From: Spirochaetales bacterium
GTDB lineage: Bacteria > Spirochaetota > Spirochaetia > Sphaerochaetales > Sphaerochaetaceae
Direction of reading: 5' to 3'
NCBI GenBank assembly: GCA_022788185.1
Contig: JALEVV010000013.1
Location: 1-46,512 of the forward strand
Length of the DNA: 46,512 nt
The translations under genes were made by a program, and so were the position numbers. Below are positions 1 to 8,101 of this stretch, in pieces (position 1 is the stretch's first letter; each line of letters starts with the position of its first letter). The notes under the pieces are model-generated. The model was not told where the DNA came from. It saw nothing but the letters and a program-made list of their open reading frames with translations, and made no database searches.

Positions 1-332
1 AAGATGATGAATCGAACTAAGGGTTTTGAGGTGAAGTAGGATCCCTTTTCGCCGCGTTCGAAGGTCCTTGCCTGATCACGGAGGGCCTTGGTCAAATCCT
101 CCGAGCCCTTCATCCTAGTGCATCCGCCGAGCGGGATCAGGGCAATGGAAAAGTCGGTCTTCCTTCCATGAAAGGTGAAGAGCCTGGGGCCGAAGCCGAA
201 AACGAATTCCTCAACTTCCACATGAAGAGCCCTGGCAGCGATGAAATGTCCTATCTCATGGAGCATGAGTACAAGGGATATTGCTGCAAAACCAATGAGG
301 AATGTGGTTATGAATGAGATGAGGCCAGCCAT
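1..332 (-). CDS. rseP: M50 site-2 protease, RseP-like (partial, N-terminal part)
   Basis: This is the N-terminal 110 or so residues of an intramembrane zinc metalloprotease; the rest lies beyond the window edge. Translating the minus strand from the ATG at 332 gives a hydrophobic first helix containing HEIGHF (about residues 29-34), the HExxH zinc and catalytic motif of M50 proteases. It is followed by FGFGPRLF and IPLGG, which match the membrane-hairpin region of the RseP family. The start overlaps the dxr stop by one base, so translation is probably coupled. Family members cleave membrane-anchored anti-sigma factors or leftover signal peptides in the inner membrane; the substrate here cannot be told. 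The position after cdsA and dxr is the usual one in many bacteria. Confidence 0.92.
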   Translation of the reverse strand, partial: MAGLISFITTFLIGFAAISLVLMLHEIGHFIAARALHVEVEEFVFGFGPRLFTFHGRKTDFSIALIPLGGCTRMKGSEDLTKALRDQARTFERGEKGSYFTSKPLVRFII

Positions 333-1405
333 CAGATTGCCTGGAAAGCCAGCTTCCTCGCCCGTGCATCCTCCCTGACTATCTCATCAAAGGAATTGCA
401 CTTTGCGGAAAAATCATTTTCATGCAGGACACGCTCAGTAATCCGGGCGATGTCCGTGAATCTTATTTTTCCTTCGCAGAAAAGCTGTACCGCAACTTCG
501 TTTGCCGCATTGAATGCAATCGGGTAGGACCCTTTTTTCCCAAGTGCTTCGTACGCCAGGGCGAGAAGGGGAAATTCCTCCGGATCCCACTCTGAAAACG
601 TAAGGGTGAGATTTCTGAAGGAAAGGGGTGTGACAGCATCAATTATTTCCTCTGCCTCATCGTTCACGGCTGAAACGATGGGAAGTGTCATGTCAGGAGG
701 GGAAAGCTGAGCATATACCGCACCGTTTTTCATCCTGATCATCGAGTGAATGACTGACTGCCTGTGTATGGTTACCTCAATCTGAGAGGCATCAAGGCCG
801 AAGAGAAAACCTGCTTCAATTACCTCAAGGCCCTTGTTTGCAAGGGTTGCACTGTCTATGCTGATTTTCCTTCCCATCTTCCAGGTGGGGTGGGCTGCAG
901 CCTGCTCGGGAGTGACCTGATTGAGATCATGTCTGCCGTAGAAAGGTCCGCCTGAGGCCGTGATGACACATGAAGCAATATCGGGATAACCCTTAAGAAG
1001 GTGGTATATTGCGCTGTGTTCACTGTCAACAGGTATGATCCTGCGGCCAAATCTCCGGGCTTCAGAGAAGAGGAAATCACCACCCATCACGACAGATTCC
1101 TTATTTGCAAGGGCCAGGTCAAAGCCTGCTTCAAGGGAAAGAAGCGATGCCTCAAGTCCCGATGCTCCGGCAATACCGTTAAGCACAATGTCTCCATCCA
1201 GTGATGAAAGGAAGCCCTTAAGCTGTTCCGGACTGTCATTAAGAAGGTATGGACATGAGAATTCTTCTGAAATTGACCTGAGCGCTGATACGGATGAACG
1301 GGCGACGACACCCATTACCTTTGCCTTCAGTATACCATTCCTGATGGCATTGAGACACGTTGTTCCGATCGAGCCGGTGGCACCGAGGATTATTAATTTT
1401 CTCAT
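332..1405 (-). CDS. dxr: 1-deoxy-D-xylulose 5-phosphate reductoisomerase
   Basis: Converts DXP to 2-C-methyl-D-erythritol 4-phosphate with NADPH, the first committed step of the MEP isoprenoid pathway. Visible motifs: the Rossmann loop GATGSIG at 8-14, ANKE at 100-103, the metal and substrate motif DSEHSAI at 127-133, SGGPF at 151-155, the long SIDSATLANKGLE stretch at 182-194 and HRQSVIHSM at 214-222. At 357 residues it is slightly short for the family. It overlaps the stop of cdsA by 4 bases and is followed by the M50 protease. With ispG at 38976 it shows that this organism makes isoprenoids by the MEP route. Confidence 0.97.
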   Translation of the reverse strand: MRKLIILGATGSIGTTCLNAIRNGILKAKVMGVVARSSVSALRSISEEFSCPYLLNDSPEQLKGFLSSLDGDIVLNGIAGASGLEASLLSLEAGFDLALANKESVVMGGDFLFSEARRFGRRIIPVDSEHSAIYHLLKGYPDIASCVITASGGPFYGRHDLNQVTPEQAAAHPTWKMGRKISIDSATLANKGLEVIEAGFLFGLDASQIEVTIHRQSVIHSMIRMKNGAVYAQLSPPDMTLPIVSAVNDEAEEIIDAVTPLSFRNLTLTFSEWDPEEFPLLALAYEALGKKGSYPIAFNAANEVAVQLFCEGKIRFTDIARITERVLHENDFSAKCNSFDEIVREDARARKLAFQAI

Positions 1406-2247
1406 GGTACGAACTGCATGAAATGCATGAATGCCATGAAGACAGGAGCTGCGAAAACCAGTGAATCTATGCTGTCAAGCATTCCACCACGCCCGGGGAT
1501 GATGTTTCCGCTGTCCTTCATTTTGGCACTGCGCTTCAGAACGGATTCCACCAGATCGCCGATTGCAGCGGCGGCGGCTGTGCATAGACCGAGGAAGAAG
1601 CCAAGGACGCCGTCAACGGCGAAGTCCTTGATGAATACTCCGCAGAGACTTCCGATGATGGCCGGACAGAGCAGGGCGGCTATGAAGCCTGCAACTGACT
1701 TGTTCGGACTCACCTTCACAATACCCTTATTGTTCTTTCCGAAGAGAATGCCGAAGCAGTATGCGAATGTGTCAGATGAGAACACAAGGGCAAAGAATAC
1801 CAGAAGGTACAGCCAGGCATCCTTCATGAAGCAGAACTTGATGAAGAAGATTGCGAAGGTGTTCGGATAAATTACCTGAAGAACCGTATATGCGAGACGC
1901 TCGATGGATTTTTCGAAACCGTCAGTCTCTCCCTTCTTTATTTCCAGGGCCAAAGCTATCATGACAAGTCCGATGAGACTGTATAAGGAGAGGCTGTACT
2001 GGGGGAAGAAGGCATACTGTATGTAGGTTGCGATTATCTGGAGTGAGCCGAGATAGGGGGGAAGAAGTAGCTTTCCGATCGTATGACGGCTGAGCATTGC
2101 ATGCAGTTCGTAGGATCCCAGGACGGAAACAGCAAGGACTAGCACTGCGAATGCAAGGTAGTAATACTGAGGCAGAAAGAGGATTATCGAAGCCAGTAGC
2201 GGTATTGCAACCACTGCAGTAATTATTCTCTTTGTGTTTGAAGTCAT
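1402..2247 (-). CDS. cdsA: Phosphatidate cytidylyltransferase
   Basis: An inner-membrane enzyme that makes CDP-diacylglycerol from phosphatidate and CTP for phospholipid synthesis. The 281 residues form about eight hydrophobic segments. The C-terminal family signature runs from about 235 to 260, with SVLKRSAKMKDSG followed by PGRGGMLDSID. The usual PGHGG histidine is Arg here (residue 252) and the usual DR ending is DS, so the signature is recognisable but variant. It overlaps uppS by 4 bases upstream and dxr by 4 bases downstream, consistent with co-translation in the rpsB-to-rseP operon. Confidence 0.94.
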   Translation of the reverse strand: MTSNTKRIITAVVAIPLLASIILFLPQYYYLAFAVLVLAVSVLGSYELHAMLSRHTIGKLLLPPYLGSLQIIATYIQYAFFPQYSLSLYSLIGLVMIALALEIKKGETDGFEKSIERLAYTVLQVIYPNTFAIFFIKFCFMKDAWLYLLVFFALVFSSDTFAYCFGILFGKNNKGIVKVSPNKSVAGFIAALLCPAIIGSLCGVFIKDFAVDGVLGFFLGLCTAAAAAIGDLVESVLKRSAKMKDSGNIIPGRGGMLDSIDSLVFAAPVFMAFMHFMQFVP

Positions 2248-2930
2248 TTCACACCCCCAAATCTTCGAACACGATGTGAGTACTCTTTCAGGACAAAAGC
2301 CACATCCTCTTCATTCCAGTCTGGCCATAGTTTATCACAAAATATGAATTCGGCATAGGCTGAATCATAAAGGAGGAAGTTTGAAAGCCTGATTTCCCCT
2401 GCGGAGCGGGCAATGACGTCCACTGGAGGGATTTCGGGGTGTTCAAAGTATGATCTGAGGATTTCAGGAGTGAATTCGGTGACGCCGTCGGCAACTGCCC
2501 TGCCGACCGCCTGACAGATCTCGCTCTGTCCGCCGTAGTTGATGGCAAGCTGAACTGTGATGACACTGTTGTTCTCTGTTGCCCTGATGGTATCGGCAAT
2601 TGCTTTTTTTGCGTCTTCGGGAAGAGGGGAGAGGTCTCCGAGAGTCAGGATTCGGATCCCGTTTTCGTTGTAGAAGGGGAGCTCCCCGTAGATTTTGGAG
2701 GAGAAGAGGCTCATCAGATACTTAACCTCTTCTTCACTCCTTTTCCAGTTCTCAGTGGAGAAACAGTAGAGGGAAAGGTACTTCACGTTCTGGTTTATCG
2801 CACCGAGAACAACCTTCTTCAGGCTCTTGAGACCGGCCAGATGGCCTGCCGTGCGCGGCAGATGTCTCATTTTGGCCCAGCGGCCGTTGCCGTCCATGAT
2901 AAGTCCAAGGTGAAGTCCCTTCTCACTCAT
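2244..2930 (-). CDS. uppS: Isoprenyl (undecaprenyl) diphosphate synthase
   Basis: A cis-prenyltransferase that elongates farnesyl diphosphate with IPP to the C55 carrier used for peptidoglycan and surface glycan synthesis. The catalytic motif MDGNGRW is at 12-18 (Asp13), a Phe-Ser-Thr-Glu-Asn-Trp stretch is at 57-62, and the pyrophosphate-binding segment RSAGEIRLSNFLL is at 175-187. The length of 228 residues is slightly short but complete. It draws its substrate from the MEP pathway, whose dxr gene is two genes downstream in the same operon. Confidence 0.96.
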   Translation of the reverse strand: MSEKGLHLGLIMDGNGRWAKMRHLPRTAGHLAGLKSLKKVVLGAINQNVKYLSLYCFSTENWKRSEEEVKYLMSLFSSKIYGELPFYNENGIRILTLGDLSPLPEDAKKAIADTIRATENNSVITVQLAINYGGQSEICQAVGRAVADGVTEFTPEILRSYFEHPEIPPVDVIARSAGEIRLSNFLLYDSAYAEFIFCDKLWPDWNEEDVAFVLKEYSHRVRRFGGVK

Positions 2931-2935
2931 ATGCT

Positions 2936-3493
2936 TCAGATCTCCATGATTTCTTTTTCTTTTGCTTCAGCAACGCGGGCAACCTCAGCGATGGCATTGT
3001 CAGTCATCTTCTGGATTTTGGTCTCGCCGTCCTTCTGCTGGTCCTCACTGATCTCGGAAGCCTTCTGCTTCTTCTTCAGCTCTTCCATTGCATCGCGGCG
3101 TACGTTGCGGATGGCGACACGGGCACTTTCAGCAGTCTGCTTCGCGCTCTTGGCAAGCTCCTTCCTCCTCTGCTCAGTGAGGGCAGGGAAGCTGATGCGG
3201 ATAAGCTTTCCGTCGTTGTTGGGGTTGAGACCGAGCTCGCTCTTCTGGATTGCCTTTTCAATTGCGGGAAGAACGCTCTTGTCCCAGGGCTGGATGACCA
3301 CGAGTCTTGCCTCAGGAACACTGATTGAGGCTACCTGGTTCAGAGGAGTCTCCGAACCATAGTAGTCAACCTTGATCCTGTCAAAGAGGGAAGCATTCGC
3401 ACGACCGGTCCTCATTGCCTGATATTCGGTTTCCAGGGAAGAAACACACTTCTTCATCCTGTCCTGACAGTTGTCGAGTACAGTCTGCATCAC
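2936..3493 (-). CDS. frr: Ribosome recycling factor
   Basis: Splits post-termination ribosomes together with EF-G. The 185 residues match the family length. The conserved start region around EYQAMRTGRANASLFD and the helical C-terminal half around RRDAMEELKKKQK are clear. The gene lies 6 bases behind tsf and 5 bases ahead of uppS, in the standard bacterial order rpsB-tsf-(pyrH)-frr-uppS. Here pyrH is absent from its usual place between tsf and frr. Confidence 0.96.
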   Translation of the reverse strand: MMQTVLDNCQDRMKKCVSSLETEYQAMRTGRANASLFDRIKVDYYGSETPLNQVASISVPEARLVVIQPWDKSVLPAIEKAIQKSELGLNPNNDGKLIRISFPALTEQRRKELAKSAKQTAESARVAIRNVRRDAMEELKKKQKASEISEDQQKDGETKIQKMTDNAIAEVARVAEAKEKEIMEI

Positions 3494-3499
3494 GCCTCC

Positions 3500-4342
3500 T
3501 CAGCCTTCAACACCGGCCTGGAAGTAATCGCAGGAAACGATTGAAAGCTTTGCACCGGCTGCCTTTGAAACCTCTGCCATCTTCTTTGAGACGCTCATTG
3601 AGTCATCCTTGACGAAGGGCTGGTTGAGGAAACAGACTTCGCTGTAAAGCTTGTTGAGCTTGCCTCTGACGATACCCTCGAGAACCTTCTCAGGCTTGTC
3701 CATCTGAGCTACCTGAGCGCGGAAGATTGAGAGCTGCTCTGCCTCATACTCCTTTGTGACGCTGTCGGTGCTGAGGAACTGGGGCTTGAATGCGGCAACG
3801 TGAAGAGCACAGTCGTGAGTGAACTCCTTTACTGCATCGTTCTCGAAAGCTGCTGCATTGTCGCTCTCGAAGCCTACGACTACTGCGACTGAACCCTCAC
3901 CGTGGAGGTAAGTTGCGGCATAACCGTTTGCGGGGATGGAGATGACCCTGATTCTCTTGATGGCCATGTTCTCCTTGATGATTGCGATGAGACCGTCAAC
4001 CATGCCCTTGAGCTCGTCATTGGGTTCTGTGTAACCCTTCTCAAGGATGACGCGGCACATCTCTTCACCGAGAGCCTTGAACTGATCGTTCTTTGCAACG
4101 AAGTCGGTTTCGCATGAGAGCTCGAGGAGGACAGCCTTGCCGTTAGCGGCGTCAACGAAGACGCGGCCGTTCTCAGTTGCCCTGTCCTGGCGCTTTGCAA
4201 CGGCTGCAAGACCCATTTCCTTAAGGATCTTTTCAGCCTGAGCCATATCACCGTTAGCCTCGTTAAGGGCCTTCTTGCAGTCCATCATGCCTGCTCCCGT
4301 GATGTCACGGAGCTTCTTTACATCAGATGCTGTGATAGCCAT
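3500..4342 (-). CDS. tsf: Elongation factor Ts
   Basis: The nucleotide exchange factor for EF-Tu. The N-terminal UBA-like region has the family signature around LRDITGAGMMDCKKAL (about 11-26). The core begins with SCETDFVAKNDQF, the stretch that contacts the EF-Tu nucleotide-binding domain. The length of 280 residues is typical. It begins 11 bases after rpsB and is probably transcribed from the rpsB promoter. Confidence 0.97.
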   Translation of the reverse strand: MAITASDVKKLRDITGAGMMDCKKALNEANGDMAQAEKILKEMGLAAVAKRQDRATENGRVFVDAANGKAVLLELSCETDFVAKNDQFKALGEEMCRVILEKGYTEPNDELKGMVDGLIAIIKENMAIKRIRVISIPANGYAATYLHGEGSVAVVVGFESDNAAAFENDAVKEFTHDCALHVAAFKPQFLSTDSVTKEYEAEQLSIFRAQVAQMDKPEKVLEGIVRGKLNKLYSEVCFLNQPFVKDDSMSVSKKMAEVSKAAGAKLSIVSCDYFQAGVEG

Positions 4343-4353
4343 TTGTTATCTCC

Positions 4354-5157
4354 TTATTTTGTGTATAACTCGTCTTCAAGAGTCTCAGCTTCCTCATCCT
4401 TGTCGGGAGCGGGAGCTGCTTCGACTGCTGCAGCCTCATCCTCGTCGCCGAGAGACTCGATGATCTGGATGCCTGTCTCGTTATCAGCATCGATGACTGC
4501 GTTGGCGATGATCTCAACGAAGAGAGAGATTGCCCTGATTGCATCGTCGTTGCCGGGGATGGGGTATGTGATGTCTGTGGGGTCACAGTTTGTATCGACG
4601 ACAGCGACAACGGGGATACCGAGTCTCTTAGCCTCTGCAACTGCAAGGGCTTCCTTCTTTGTGTCGATGATGAAGAGGGCGCCGGGAAGCTCTTTCATGT
4701 CCTTGATACCGCCAAGGTTCTTCTCGAGCTTGTTCTTCTCCTTTGTGAGGAGTGCGACTTCCTTCTTTGTGAGTGAATCGAATGTTCCGTCTGCTTCCAT
4801 CTTCTCAATCTTCTTGAGGCGAGCGATGCTCTTCTTGATTGTTGAGAAGTTTGTGAGCATACCGCCGAGCCAGCGGTTGTTGACATAAGGCATGCCGCAG
4901 CGCTTTGCTTCCTGCTCGATTGTCTGCTGTGCCTGCTTCTTTGTTCCTACGAAGAGGACTGTCTTACCGTTCTTGACCTGAGCGCGTACTGCTTCGTAAG
5001 CCTCTACGATGCATGCACTGGTCTTCTGAAGGTCGATGATGTGAATACCGTTTCTTTCAGTGAAGATGAAACGATCCATCTTTGGATTCCATCTCTTTGT
5101 CTGATGTCCAAAGTGTACGCCTGATTCCAACAGGCTTTTCATGGTTACTACTGCCAT
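4354..5157 (-). CDS. rpsB: 30S ribosomal protein S2
   Basis: A small-subunit ribosomal protein and the first gene of the seven-gene minus-strand operon. The start region contains [16 protein letters not shown], and the middle contains FVGTKKQAQ and [12 protein letters not shown], all diagnostic of S2. The C-terminus carries an acidic Glu/Asp/Ala-rich tail (about residues 236-267). An AGGAGG ribosome site lies just upstream of the ATG, preceded by a structured leader of about 95 bases described separately. Confidence 0.98.
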   Translation of the reverse strand: MAVVTMKSLLESGVHFGHQTKRWNPKMDRFIFTERNGIHIIDLQKTSACIVEAYEAVRAQVKNGKTVLFVGTKKQAQQTIEQEAKRCGMPYVNNRWLGGMLTNFSTIKKSIARLKKIEKMEADGTFDSLTKKEVALLTKEKNKLEKNLGGIKDMKELPGALFIIDTKKEALAVAEAKRLGIPVVAVVDTNCDPTDITYPIPGNDDAIRAISLFVEIIANAVIDADNETGIQIIESLGDEDEAAAVEAAPAPDKDEEAETLEDELYTK

Positions 5158-5254
5158 AGTAATCCTCCTGACTTTACGCTGAATTGTATTCAGCCCCTAA
5201 CACTGTATCTCAGCAGGTCACCCTGCCGGAAAATCCGGTCCAACGGACACGGTC
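5158..5254 (-). promoter_or_regulatory. Structured 5' leader of rpsB mRNA (candidate S2 autoregulatory leader)
   Basis: The leader can fold into successive hairpins. GCAGG/CCTGC closes a GTGA (GNRA-type) tetraloop at 5213-5226. CCGGA/TCCGG with a TTT loop lies at 5226-5238 and excludes an alternative GTCC/GGAC hairpin further upstream. GCTGAAT/ATTCAGC with an ACA loop lies at 5178-5194, directly before the AGGAGG ribosome site. Bacterial rpsB operons are commonly autoregulated by S2 through their leaders; that this one is so regulated is inference. Confidence 0.45.
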
Positions 5255-5260
5255 TGAATT

Positions 5261-5289
5261 ATTTAATCAGATATCTGAAAATGATTCAA
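5261..5289 (-). promoter_or_regulatory. Sigma-70-type promoter of the rpsB operon
   Basis: On the minus strand a TTGAAT -35 box (5284-5289) is followed after exactly 17 bases by a TTAAAT -10 box (5261-5266). It lies upstream of the S2 leader and just past the argG terminator. Confidence 0.55.
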
Positions 5290-5309
5290 TATTATTTTGC
5301 CTTTATCGG

Positions 5310-5342
5310 TGAAAAAGAAACCCTTCCGGGTGAGGGAAGGGT
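5310..5342 (-). terminator. Rho-independent terminator of argG
   Basis: The stem ACCCTTCC (5320-5327) pairs with GGAAGGGT (5335-5342) around a 7-base loop. On the minus strand it is followed by TTTCTTTTTC. It sits 23 bases downstream of the argG stop and separates argG from the rpsB promoter. Confidence 0.8.
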
Positions 5343-5364
5343 GATGCTGAGGATTGGATCATTC

Positions 5365-6591
5365 TCAGTTGGTGCGTTCTCTCTGGGAGGATGCCATGAG
5401 CCTGATCGCGGAAATGTTGATGAAGCCCTTGCAGTCAACGGGATGGTAGCCGCCGGCCTTGTCCATGCTTCCCAGATCCTGGTTGTACAGTGAGCACGGT
5501 GATGTGATTCCCGCATTGATGACGTTTCCCTTGTAGAGGGCAACCCTTGCGGTTCCGGTAACGTGCTTCTGGCTTGTCTCGAAGAGACTTGTGAGCATGT
5601 TGAATTCAGGAGCTCCCCAGTAACCGTTGTAGATGAGCTCCGCATATTTCGGAGAGAGCATGTCCCTGAGGTGCATTGCCTCTTTGTCCATGCAGATGCC
5701 TTCGAGGTTGTGGTGTGCCTTCCAGAGGATCTCGCAGCCCGGAGTCTCGTAAACACCCCTGGACTTGATGCCGACGAACCTGTTCTCGACCATGTCGACG
5801 CGTCCGATCGCATTGTCATGTCCGGCCTTGTTGAGATACTCGATCATGGCAAGATCGCCTTCTACGACAGTGCTGTCATTCTCATTCGTGATCTTGACGG
5901 GAACACCGTCCACGAAATCAATGGCAAGGACCGTTTCCTCATCGGGTGCATCCTTGGGGCTGACTGTCAGGGAGAAGACGTCAGCTGGACATCTCTGGGC
6001 AGGATCCTCAAGAATTCCGGCCTCATGAGAGATGTGGATGAGATTTGCATCCTCACTGTAGGGCTTCCTGAGGGATGCCTTTACGGGAATGCCGTATTTT
6101 TCAGCGTAGGCAAGCATGTCTGACCTTCCCTCGAACTGGGAAAGGAACTCGGGATCCTTCCAGGGAGAGATGATTTTCACATCGGGCATGTTCATGTAGT
6201 ATCCGAACTCAAACCTTACCTGGTCATTGCCCTTACCGGTTGCCCCGTGGGCGACATACTTCGTGCCTTCCTTTTTCGCGATCTCGATGTGCCTCTTGGC
6301 GATGATGGGGCGGGCAAGGGAGGTTCCGAGCATGTAGGTGCCCTCATAGATGGTGTTTGCCTTAAGGGCAGGGTAAACATAGTTCCTGACGAGTTCTTCC
6401 TTCAGATCCTCGATGTAAACCTTGCTTGCACCCGTAAGGTAAGCCTTCTCCTCAATTGCCTTGAAATCCTCATTCTGGCCCACGTCAGCCACATAGGCGA
6501 TGACGTCGAAACCCTTGTTTGAGAGCCACTTGAGGATTACCGATGTATCGAGTCCGCCGGAATAGGCGAGTATTACTTTTTCTTTTTTCAT
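5365..6591 (-). CDS. argG: Argininosuccinate synthase
   Basis: Condenses citrulline and aspartate with ATP to argininosuccinate, the penultimate step of arginine synthesis. The ATP-pyrophosphatase P-loop AYSGGLDTS lies at the N-terminus (about residues 8-16 from the start chosen here). Further typical stretches are [15 protein letters not shown] and a Y(S)EDANL motif. Two in-frame ATGs exist, at 6597 and 6591. The GGAG ribosome site (6599-6602) is only 1 base from the first but 7 bases from the second, so I place the start at 6591 (408 residues). It is monocistronic; argH and other arg genes are not in the window. An ARG-box-like site overlaps the promoter. Confidence 0.97.
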   Translation of the reverse strand: MKKEKVILAYSGGLDTSVILKWLSNKGFDVIAYVADVGQNEDFKAIEEKAYLTGASKVYIEDLKEELVRNYVYPALKANTIYEGTYMLGTSLARPIIAKRHIEIAKKEGTKYVAHGATGKGNDQVRFEFGYYMNMPDVKIISPWKDPEFLSQFEGRSDMLAYAEKYGIPVKASLRKPYSEDANLIHISHEAGILEDPAQRCPADVFSLTVSPKDAPDEETVLAIDFVDGVPVKITNENDSTVVEGDLAMIEYLNKAGHDNAIGRVDMVENRFVGIKSRGVYETPGCEILWKAHHNLEGICMDKEAMHLRDMLSPKYAELIYNGYWGAPEFNMLTSLFETSQKHVTGTARVALYKGNVINAGITSPCSLYNQDLGSMDKAGGYHPVDCKGFINISAIRLMASSQRERTN

Positions 6592-6618
6592 TGTCATTCT
6601 CCGTTATGTCCTGTAGAC

Positions 6619-6654
6619 AGTGAATAATTATGCATAAAAGACGCGGTATGGCAA
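6619..6654 (-). promoter_or_regulatory. argG promoter with overlapping ARG-box-like operator
   Basis: On the minus strand a TTGCCA -35 box (6649-6654) is followed after 16 bases by a CATAAT -10 box (6627-6632). The 18-base stretch 6619-6636 reads TGAAT-AATT-ATGCA in its core on the plus strand, one base off the E. coli ARG-box core TGAAT-N4-ATTCA, and covers the -10 box. A weaker second copy, TGCAT-AAAT-ATTTA, lies at 6663-6676. ArgR repression is inferred from this similarity only. Confidence 0.45.
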
Positions 6655-6683
6655 GTAGGTTTTGCATAAATATTTAGATATTT

Positions 6684-6713
6684 TTGCACTTTCCTGAATA
6701 ATACCTGTATATT
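6684..6713 (+). promoter_or_regulatory. Candidate promoter for the 6769 membrane-protein gene
   Basis: A TTGCAC -35 box (6684-6689) and a TATATT -10 box (6708-6713) are separated by 18 bases. This predicts a leader of about 50 bases before the ATG at 6769. Confidence 0.45.
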
Positions 6714-6768
6714 CATTATCTGTTTTTAGCTCTTTTCCATTTGAAGCCGAGAAGTTAAACTTATACTC

Positions 6769-7542
6769 ATGATAGGATTTTTCATAAACAAGGCTTTTTT
6801 TGACGGATGGGACAACCTCATCGGACTTGTCGTGTACAACCTCATCAGCGTGGGTTTCCTCATGCTCCTGCTGCTCTCTTCCTATGTAATGGACGTGAGC
6901 ACCGTGCTCTGGTTCGTGGCCGTCATGGCAGTCGTGTTCTGTTTCTGCCTCTTTCAGGGCGCGCTTTCAAACGTCTGTCTGGGGTATTCCAACTATCAGA
7001 GAGGGGGCTTTGCCTCCTTCAGAGAGGGATTCGGAAGATATCTTTCCCACTCGGTCTTCTACTTCGTGATGGTAACCGCGATCATTGTGATCATGTTCTT
7101 CGTGATCCCATTCTACATGGCACTGGAAGGCATTATCGGAACCCTGCTGAGCGTCATCATGGTCTGGGTTGCCGTGTTCCTTCTGCTGGCAATGCCATAT
7201 TACTTCGCGCTATCATCCTACCTTCCCGGAGACGGACCTCTGAAGACCTTCAAAAAGTGTTTCATCATAATGGGTGACAACATCGGCTTCACTCTGTTTT
7301 TCGCCGTCTATAACGTGATACTCCTCATCCTTACAGTCGTGACCATGGGCTTCATCCCCGGAGTTGCGGGAATGAATCTGGCATGTCACGATGCGATAAA
7401 GCTCATGATGCTGAAATATGATTACCTTGAGGCAAATCCCGATACTGACAGACGCCATCTTCCCTGGGACGACATCCTTTTCGACGAGAGGGAGAAGGTC
7501 GGTCCGAGATCGCTCAGAAGCATGATTTTCCCCTGGAAGTAG
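6769..7542 (+). CDS. Multi-pass membrane protein of unknown function
   Basis: I do not recognise the family with certainty. The 257 residues contain about five hydrophobic segments, roughly 17-36, 44-64, 95-115, 120-148 and 172-195. The C-terminal tail of about 60 residues is soluble and charged. The layout, with a short conserved stretch before the last helix pair (LKTFKKCFIIMGDNIG), is reminiscent of YesL/DUF624 inner-membrane proteins, but that is only a resemblance. No strong ribosome site precedes the ATG. The CYTH gene starts 4 bases after its stop, so the two are probably co-transcribed. Confidence 0.75.
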   Translation: MIGFFINKAFFDGWDNLIGLVVYNLISVGFLMLLLLSSYVMDVSTVLWFVAVMAVVFCFCLFQGALSNVCLGYSNYQRGGFASFREGFGRYLSHSVFYFVMVTAIIVIMFFVIPFYMALEGIIGTLLSVIMVWVAVFLLLAMPYYFALSSYLPGDGPLKTFKKCFIIMGDNIGFTLFFAVYNVILLILTVVTMGFIPGVAGMNLACHDAIKLMMLKYDYLEANPDTDRRHLPWDDILFDEREKVGPRSLRSMIFPWK

Positions 7543-7546
7543 CACT

Positions 7547-8101
7547 ATGGCATATGAAGTTGAGATAAAGGCCCATGCATACCCGCAGCTGAAGGAAGTC
7601 ATTGATTCCTTCACTGGAACTGAGGGCCACCCTGTCAATAAGGACGATGTGTACTATGCGATGGAAGGGGATGTGTCTCCCCGTTTCCGCATCCGGGACG
7701 AGGGCGATGAGCTTCTCATCACTGCCAAAAGAAACCACAGGGAAGGCGGCCTTGAGTGTAATGAGGAGCTGGAGTTCTCCCACGGAAGGGAGGATAAGGA
7801 GACGATGCATCAGATGGCCCTGATGCTCGGCTACCATGTTTTCATTGAGAAGCACAAGGAAGGCTTTGAGTGGATGCACGGGGACGTGCATATAGAGCTG
7901 CTGAATGTGCGTCATCTCGGCTGGTTTCTCGAGATGGAGATCCTCAGTCCCACCGATGACAGGAATGCCAACAGGGACAGGATCCTGGCCCTGTATTCCA
8001 TCCTGAATTCCGTCGGCCTCTGCTCGTGCGACGTGGAAGCCAAAAGCTATCAGCAGATGCTGAGGGAAAGGATGAACAGCAATACCTCTGAAAGCAGGTA
8101 G
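7547..8101 (+). CDS. CYTH-domain protein (class IV adenylate cyclase / thiamine-triphosphatase-like)
   Basis: CYTH proteins fold into a triphosphate tunnel that binds organic triphosphates or polyphosphate with divalent metals. The N-terminal signature EVEIK (residues 4-8, the ExExK motif) is present. It is followed by FRIRDEGDELLITAK and later by EELEF and FLEMEIL, alternating charged strands typical of the tunnel. At 184 residues it is the size of CyaB-like members. Whether it makes cAMP, hydrolyses a triphosphate or has another role cannot be told from sequence. The last 52 bases overlap the 3' end of the convergent membrane-protein gene. Confidence 0.88.
   Translation: MAYEVEIKAHAYPQLKEVIDSFTGTEGHPVNKDDVYYAMEGDVSPRFRIRDEGDELLITAKRNHREGGLECNEELEFSHGREDKETMHQMALMLGYHVFIEKHKEGFEWMHGDVHIELLNVRHLGWFLEMEILSPTDDRNANRDRILALYSILNSVGLCSCDVEAKSYQQMLRERMNSNTSESR

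Noticed and set aside
1001-1421. Long reading frames on the opposite strand of dxr and similar antisense frames elsewhere
   Set aside because: They mirror genes with clear family motifs, lack ribosome sites and show compositional shadows only.
5178-5226. Words in the rpsB leader resembling a TPP riboswitch (GGGTG, CTGAGATA, CAGCGTA)
   Set aside because: The pyrimidine-sensor and pyrophosphate-sensor helices do not form: no CACCC/TACCC partner for GGGTG and no closing P1 stem. The downstream gene is rpsB, not a thiamine gene.
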